Shown: positions 56,501-64,000 of the stretch, in pieces
How the letters are laid out: the number at the start of each line of letters is the position of its first letter
Numbering within the stretch: position 1 is the first letter of the stretch
NCBI GenBank assembly: GCA_916613615.1
Contig: OU744724.1
Location: 19,764,171-19,828,170 of the forward strand
Direction: 5' to 3'
Length of the DNA: 64,000 nt
From: Steromphala cineraria
Lineage: Eukaryota > Mollusca > Gastropoda > Trochida > Trochidae
Translations under genes and position numbers: made by a program
Notes under the pieces: model-generated
What the model was told of the DNA's origin: nothing
Databases searched by the model: none
The model's input: only the letters and a program-made list of their open reading frames with translations

Positions 56501-59500
56501 AGCATTACTGGTTAAGAATCTCGCTTTTCTTGTATGTTATTAAAAAAATCAATCTTATCAAATATAATTATCATGAATTTTTACTTATCTGCGCAATTCA
56601 GCTCATCGATTTGGTTATGTAAACAGTTTTTCAACTAATAATATACTTCTAAAAAATTAGGCTTATCTTTTCCTAACATTAATTTACCAAAGTAATTATT
56701 TTAAAATAATTCTTATCTAAAATATTTTTAAGACCATCTATCTCACAAATATTAGATTATTTGCGAGTTATTATTTCAAATTTGAATTGTTTTTAATTCT
56801 TTTTTCAAAATCAAGAAATTACTGTCGTTTTTTTTAATTTTGGCTTAAAGGTTGAACAAATATGTGAAAATCTAAATCTAAATTGCTGTTTAATTCGCTA
56901 ACAGAATAAAAGGAGGGCTTTGAAAAACTAGCTTGTCTACACAAAATGATGATTTACAGATGGTTAAATATGATTAGTACGGTATCTATATGCAGCTAGA
57001 AGTTAAATTGTATACAAAATTTATGAAATTCTAAACCAACAATCATATTTACACATGTCGTTTGAATTTCAAAATCAAAATTATTTTTCATCATGATTTA
57101 TTGTTTCAAATTGAAGACAAAGTGTTTTAACGCATTTAATAATGACAAGTAAACATTTACTAATAATACTTTCGGAATAGAAATGTAAATGGAGTGTTAA
57201 CAAAACAATCTTGCACCAGCAATGACAATCATAATTGTTACCAAGTTGTATTTTAAAGACATTTATAACTGTGTATTATTGTTTCTTTAATATATTTCAC
57301 CTATTAACATGTTGACACTGAACCCATTAAGAGAGCTTTAGTAACTTTTAACATATTAAGTAACATCTAATAAATGATCCGTAAGTCGTTTTCGAATATT
57401 AACCTTGTTGATCAACACGATGTCGACAATGGGGTAGAGTAGAGCTTGCAGTTTTCTGGTCTTGTTTACAATCATTACAGAAACATACCGAACACTGTAG
57501 GTGATCCATCACCCATTCGAAGTTATGCTGCTGGGAAAGTGGAAACTGATTACTCAACTATGTGATGAACATTAGCAACAGTATGTCAGAACATTGACAT
57601 CGAGTACAATTACTGTTTTAAGTTTCAGTATTTCTATCACAAGAAGGAATATAGATGAAGAGTTTAATTAAAGGTTTGTACGTTAGCGGTCATAGTGATA
57701 ATCCAGTATTGTTCATAGCAATCATTCAAAAAAGTGTTTTGTTCATTATCGATATCGGGAACTCGTAGGCCAAAAAGTCCTGACATCTTTTATAAACCTT
57801 ACTACACAAGGTAGTACCTTGAAAGAAGAAAGTTGAATGATATTTCTATAAGGGAATATGGTCCTTATAAAATATATTGATCAACACTCGGCAAGCCCCT
57901 TTTATTTCGAAAAATCTTAATGACTAGTTAATTATAATTCATATTCAACGAAATACGTGAGGTTCCCTTTATACCAACATATGTAATGAGGAAAATGTAA
58001 AGTTGATCTCTTGCTTCATATTGTGTAGTGTAACAAACAGCAACAAATAAACCTTTTTCTGTAGTTAATTGTGATATCTGATAAATGTTACACTTTTGAT
58101 AGCTAATTATTATTTTTGCACTGTCAGCATATGTCCTCCACAGAACACTTACATTAAAGTTCAATGTCATTGCCTGAGACTTTGGAATACACATAATAAC
58201 TTACGCTAAATATTGAACTCCCTAAGCAGTATGCTGGTGCTTGGTGTGATCTTATTAAAGGTAACATACTCATACTGCAGTTGCAGTGATACCGAAAGCA
58301 AGAAATGCAATACAACAAATGGACACATGAATTTATATCATTGCGACGTGAACAAATAAAGTCCTTGAAAAAACCTTCAGTTGACTGTGATAGCAGATAT
58401 ATATGAGCTGAAATTTAATAGTTTTGATGCTTGATATCTGCTTCTTAGATATCCATGTTTTATGTGTTATGTTACATTATTAGATCTGAAATAGAGCTAA
58501 TCACGTGTCTTCAGACAACCTGGAATATCTCTTCAACCAGAACAAACGCACGATGAAGAAATCTTTAGTTTTCAATTTCTTTTTCTCATTATTATGGAAA
58601 CAAATATTGTCATTAATTCACTAAGTACATCGAACATCGTACATTCACACACAAAACATGACAGTTCAGTTTCTTCATTGCAATTAGTGCACAGTTTAAC
58701 TTGCAAATGAAAAACATTTATTAATTTGGACTTTTTTAAATTTCAAAACAATATAATGCCTTTACGCATTCTAAGGATATTTAGACATCTTTTACAGTTC
58801 AATATGAATGATAAAAATGATTGGTAAATTAATCAAATAAATCAGTTTATAGCTGGAATCAATGAGTTTTGCATGTGTTTAAGTTATCTACAAACTTTGA
58901 CATCTTCAAATTAAAACTGCTAAAGACATTCTAAATGTTACTTAAATAACATATGACAAAGAGGTTCAATCCATATGATGAAGAATAATGATGGATTTAT
59001 ATTTCCGATTTAATTATTCGTTATTAATTCAATTAGTCTCCATATGTTTATAAGGATACAGTAAAATAAAAACTTAAAGTATGAAAACACATGTTTGGAC
59101 TTCCTTATTTGGATCCTTGGTTTCAGTTTTACTTACATTTGTCTATAGCAACGTCTATCTTCTTCTGAGTTCTGAACGTCTCTAGAGATAAAGATGAGAT
59201 CAAATTGTATGAGTCTTCAGATTTCTATTTCACGCTACTCAATATTGTTTATAGCTTTGATGTACATCTGGATGGGTTATGTATAAAGAATATCAAGTAC
59301 ATCGATATGACCTACATTTATGACAGATTCTCATCGGTAGTGTCATCCTTTTACACACTTTTTACTGCTGGGTAATAAGTTTGCTTTCATTTCGAATTTC
59401 AAAATAGCAATGAAAACTCAATTCAGCAACATTCATCGGTTAAGAAAACAGAGACAGCATTCAAACAGAAACTGAATAGTGACCAAAGTTGTTTTAATAA

Positions 59501-59797
59501 AAAAAAGTTAGTTATTTAGGGCACAAAAACAACGTCTTGGTATCTAAATATAAGAGACACAGTTTGGTCCTAATTCTTTGAGAAACATGTCGCATTAGTT
59601 TATTACATTACCAGAATAAAAAACGTTTATAAAAAAATATGTCGCAATAAGTGAAGATCACATTTGATACAACTTTTTACATAACATCGTTTTTTCAGTC
59701 CTTTTCCTTTCTTGTAATAAGGCTTTAACCGCACAAGCCATGTTACAAGATGACAGTACCATGCGTCAACATGGTTTTAGTATCAGACTGGTATTCA
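53507..59797 (+). repeat. Array unit U6
   Basis: A 6291-bp unit. Its first part (53507-55000) is nearly identical to U7, and its last part (56447-59797) is nearly identical to U5. The middle (55000-56400) is more distinct and holds copy B of the unclassified repeat. No transposon other than that repeat and no gene recognised. Confidence 0.88.
55465..56094. mobile_element. Unclassified interspersed repeat, copy B (4 internal units)
   Basis: Same hairpin start and gggggat end as copy A, but 630 bp with four internal units (cattgag-type starts near 55550, 55681, 55827 and 55971). The left flank is AACAAT, the right AACAAG. Antisense open frames here are translations of the repeat and show periodic VVPFG..FNF and ETQFR blocks; they are not taken as genes. 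Confidence 0.72.
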
Positions 59798-62700
59798 TAA
59801 CCGATGTCTTAACGATGTATACAATAAAGTAAGATGTCAATGAGTTTTATATACAGGTGTAGTGAAGCTAATATCCTACATGAAGTAAACCAGGTCGTTG
59901 CATTTTTCTCACACACAAGTCAGCTATCCTCAACAATTATCTCTGCTATGCTTACGTCATATCAATATTCTGTTGCTATGGTTATCTTGTAGTGTGCCAT
60001 GGATACACATTGCACATTACATGAAAACACGTGTGCATTGAAGAGAGAAAATGATGTTGATAGAAATGCATGACTACACACATGCCATCTTATATTCTAA
60101 TGAATATCCACATAGGCTACTGGGTCTTCTCAGTCAACATAGGTACAGTGTACAATGCAGAGAATATTTAAGGCAACAACATTCTGTGAAATTACCATTG
60201 CTTTTTAATTTCAGCTTGTGTTTGTATCAAGAAGGCTGAATATTTTTCCTAAAACTATTTTTCCAACTTTCATTATTTTATGTTATGACATCTTTAAAAA
60301 CTTTGTATTAAAACAAGGTCCCTTCATACACATTACTTGTATATTATCCTACCATAAATATAGTACATATATACGGATACAGTATCTACATTTGTATTTC
60401 CAACTACCGTATGTTTATATAAAATCATCCAATTAAAAAATACATTACATGAAGAAAACATTACATATAAATGCATTAATCATTTCCCGAAACCGTACAA
60501 ACTTTCACAGAATGAATTCATATTAAATGCTCTTCATATATACAGTAACATTGATAAATATAAAAACAGTGCCTATATATACACTGTACCTCTAACCCTT
60601 ACCTTTATATTTTATTCCTTATGATACAGTACCTTTTACAAAATGTTGACAAAAGCATTGTTGATCCGATGAACCAAAATATATCAGCTATATTAGTTAA
60701 TATGTAATGCATCCATTACCTTACTTTTTTGGGGATCTTCATAAGTCATAAGGCTTTTGGAAAGCATTAGGAAACAATAAAGTGGAACTAAAGAATACTA
60801 ACATGCACAGTAGATGGCATTGTAAGTCATCTGATTGGCAACAACTCAAAAAGTGGTAGTACTATGCTATATCACGAACAGGTTTCCAAACGTTGAGCAT
60901 TCTCTTAACAAGACAAAAGGAGAACCACAAAACCATTTGTTAAAGGAAATGTTGTCTATCGATGTTCTTCAGAAAGCCCTATGCTAATGAACCATTCTTG
61001 TGACACTGGTGAGGTTTGAATATCTGGATATCTCTTACACAGCATGTGGCGAACTACGCAAACAACGTATTCCTGTTATTGTATGAGATTGTACGAGATT
61101 ACCCAAGAACTGTGACAGTTACAGTTAATTACTGATCAGGAGCTATGCAGGTGATTCAGAGTGTTTCAAATAGTTAATTCTTCATAAATATTGTTTCGTA
61201 TCAGTATCGATGTATTTACCATATTTAACATAAGAAGTATATGTGGTCCTGACTCTGTGAAAATATATATTGGATGCATAGTCCCTTTGATGAATGAAAT
61301 CTGATTACGCAAGATATAATGTCCGTTATCAAAACATCTGTTTGTCTTGTATAACATTTTGTTGTAAAACGTTCAAAACCCAATCTTTTTTTCCGATAAA
61401 CATTATTTAAAAACCAACAAAGTTCACTTATTTTTTACTTTTATGTTCTCATCTAACATGTACGACATGTGACAAATTTCATTGTATGCTTACTTGTAGT
61501 GGTGTTTTACCACTGCTCTGTACAATGTATCTCAATCAACTAGGAGGAATAGGTGCAATGTGGTTTTACTCCTATTGCAGAGAATGGATTGCAAACCTAA
61601 GGGAAATCTAACTGGACAGTAAAACAGCCACTTTAAAATTGGTTAATTATGGCAATATAGTGGGGTTGATTTTTTAAGTATATATATACATGGCATGCAC
61701 GCCTCCCTTTCATTACCTTACTTATAGAGTATTGGCTTCTTATTGAATATTAAAACAAGAGCCATCAGGAAAGATGGCTTATCCCCCCCCCCTTTCCAGG
61801 TTAAACTTCCTGCAATTTGAAAACATCAAAAGGCACATTTGTAAACAGTTTCATTGAGCTAGCAAATTCTGCTTCGGAACTGGAACGAAACTGGAAAAAT
61901 AAAAAATCCCGAAAATTGAAAATCCCAAAAGGCACAACTACACGTCATGATAGGTCAATATGCTATATTTCATTGAGCTAGGCTAAACTGTTTTTGAGCT
62001 CTGCTCCGGAAACAGGTTTCTAAGTTGCGTTTCCGTGGAAACTGCACAAAAAAAGGCATAACCACACAAGTCAATATACCAAGTTTCATTGAGCTAGCTG
62101 TAGCTGTTTTCAAATTTTGCTCCGGAAACAATGTGACAGACCAATGGATGGACAGACGGAGCCAACGACTATATCCCCCGCATTATATGCCAGGGGGATA
62201 ACAAGTAGGACGTTGATTGCATCAGAAGTACAATTGTTTATCATTTGTGACACCTTTGTAAATAACATGATTTTGCAATACACGAAATGGCACTTCAAAG
62301 TTACTCTTTTATTTTTCTAAAGAAAGCTTCTAAAACTGCTGATATTCAACAAAATATTATTAAATTACATATAGATAACACCTTCATTGCTTCATGATCT
62401 TCAAAGATCATGTTAGTGTCACGTTTAAGTTATATCTAAATGCCAAACATATAATAGGAGGTCATAATTAGAAAATGACACACATTTACTATAGTCCTAT
62501 TTATTATAAAAAAAACACTTTGACGAGACAGCATAAAAAAAGATAGCTTACCTTTTTTGGATTAAGGAACTTCATACTTAATCAAGTATAAATTTGAAAC
62601 CCATTTCATGAACATATTAGCATTACTCGTTAAGAATCTCACTTTTCTTGTATGTTATAAAATAATCAATCTTATCAAATATAATTATCATTAATTTTTA

Positions 62701-64000
62701 CTTATCTGCGTAGTTCAGCTCATCGATTTGGTTATGTAAACAGTTTTTCAACTAATAATATACTTCTACAAAATTAGGCTTATCTTTTCCTAACATTAAT
62801 TTACCAAAGTAATTATTTTAAAATAATAATCTAAAATATTTTTAAGAGCATCTATCTCACAAATATTAGATTATTTGCGAGTTATTATTTCTAATTTGAA
62901 TTGTTTTTAATTCTTTTTCAAAACCAAGAATCTACTGTCGTTTTTTTAATTTTGGCTTAAAGGTTGAACAAATATGAGAAAATCTAAATATAAATTGCTG
63001 TTTAATTCGCTAACAGAATAAAAGCAGGGTTTTGAAAAATTATCTTGTCTACACAAAATTATGATTTATAGATGGTTAAATATGATTAGTATGGTTATCT
63101 ATATGCGGCTAGAAGTTAAATTGTATACAAAATTTATGAAATTCTAAACCAACAATCATATAAAACACATGTCGTTTGAATTTCAAAATCAAAATTATGT
63201 TTCCCATCATTACTTATTGTTTTCAAATTGAAGACATAGTGTTATAACGCATTTAATAATGACAAGTAAACATTTACTGATAATACTTTCGGAATAGAAA
63301 TGTAAATAGAGTGTTAACAAAACAATCTTGCACCAGCAATGACAATCATCACTGTTACCAAATTGTACTTTTAAAGACATTTATAACTGTGTATTATTGT
63401 TTCTTTAATTTAAAAAAAGTTGATATTTCACATAAAACATGTTGACATTGAACCCATTAAGGGAGGTTTAGTAACTTTTAACAAATTAAGTAACATCTAA
63501 TAAATGACCCGTAAGTCGTTTTCAAATATTTACCTTGTTGATTAACACGATGTCCACAATGGGGTTGAGTAGAACTGACAGTTTTCTGGTTTTGTTTAAA
63601 ATCAATTCAAATACACACAGACCACTTTTGGTCATCCATAACTCGTTCGAAGATAATCCTGCAGGTAAACAAAATTGAAACTGATTACGCTATGTGACAT
63701 CGAGTACAATTACAGTTTTAAGTTTCAGTATTTCTGTCACAAGAAGGGATATAGGTTTGATTAAATGTCTGTAATAATGCGAAAATAGCATTAATGACTA
63801 GGCAAAAACATACTGTCTAGGAAATAGCATTATATCATTCTCATACTAGAGAAAAATTCATTTCTCTTGTCTTGTCTTGATACATTCTGGTGAAAAGGAG
63901 GTTGTTCAATAAGAAACATCAACTTGCAAAAAAAGAAGCAAGACAAAGAAATGTGGAATGATACTTATCATCATGCATTGAGATTGCTGTCTTGCTTAAA
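59798..64000 (+). repeat. Array unit U7 (partial, runs off the window)
   Basis: 59798 to about 61300 is almost identical to U6. From about 61320 to 62200 it is closer to U5, including a three-unit copy of the unclassified repeat and the ggttttactcctattgcag variant. After about 63400 it diverges from both. No gene recognised. The unit continues beyond 64000. Confidence 0.85.
61760..62199. mobile_element. Unclassified interspersed repeat, copy C (3 internal units)
   Basis: 440 bp, organised like copy A with a C-rich tract after ttat and three units. AACAAG flanks both sides. It shares small details with copy A rather than with the neighbouring copy B. Confidence 0.74.

Noticed and set aside
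1..64000. CRISPR array, operons, ribosome-binding sites or phage features
   Set aside because: Repeat lengths, SINE and LINE elements, TA/TTAA transposons and polyadenylation signals all indicate animal nuclear DNA.

Overview
The window looks like AT-rich, intergenic or intronic nuclear DNA from an invertebrate animal, most likely a mollusc. The mollusc call is an inference from the mix of elements: a tRNA-derived SINE, a GIY-YIG Penelope-like element, a DIRS-type tyrosine-recombinase retrotransposon, TTAA-site MITEs and AAGGGAGATAACTC-like motifs. I recognise no intact cellular protein gene. All confident coding regions belong to transposable elements.

The backbone is an array of seven related, directly repeated long units. 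A recurrent anchor (taaccRatgtcttaacgatg and the sequence after it) starts near 1, 18111, 23956, 34515, 46389, 53507 and 59798. Net of insertions the units are very roughly 5-9 kb. They diverge unevenly. U6 and U7 are nearly identical over their first half at an offset of about 6.29 kb. The U2/U3 junction and the U4/U5 junction are nearly identical to each other. U7 changes from U6-like to U5-like partway. This patchwork fits unequal exchange or gene conversion.

The units differ mainly by insertions. U1 (1-18110) carries an apparently intact Tc1-like transposon (641-2263), a tRNA-derived SINE (2394-2900), a Penelope-like element folded into a near-perfect 0.88-kb inverted repeat (6223-8526), a decayed non-LTR retrotransposon on the minus strand (about 10524-14060), a TTAA MITE (14452-14808) and a foldback element (about 16627-17265). 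U2 and U3 share a Tigger/pogo-like MITE and an internal 434-436 bp duplication. U3 also has a TTAA MITE and a 1.87-kb TTAA-flanked element (31790-33659). U4 holds a TTAA MITE (35570-36031) and a complete-looking DIRS-like retrotransposon (37920-44400). U5 holds a 5'-truncated LINE fragment with a 15-bp target-site duplication (47826-48844). U5, U6 and U7 share an unclassified repeat with three or four internal units.

The DIRS-like element is the best-preserved coding system. Its order is Gag with a Cys-rich N-terminus, then reverse transcriptase, RNase H and a Dam-methyltransferase-like domain, then a tyrosine recombinase whose ATG overlaps the previous stop (ATGA). It is bounded by perfect 156-bp inverted repeats, and an internal complementary region matches both outer ends, which is the DIRS hallmark. 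It is much more GC-rich than its surroundings. Because the host sequence is repeated, several insertions can be compared with unoccupied paralogous sites inside the same window.
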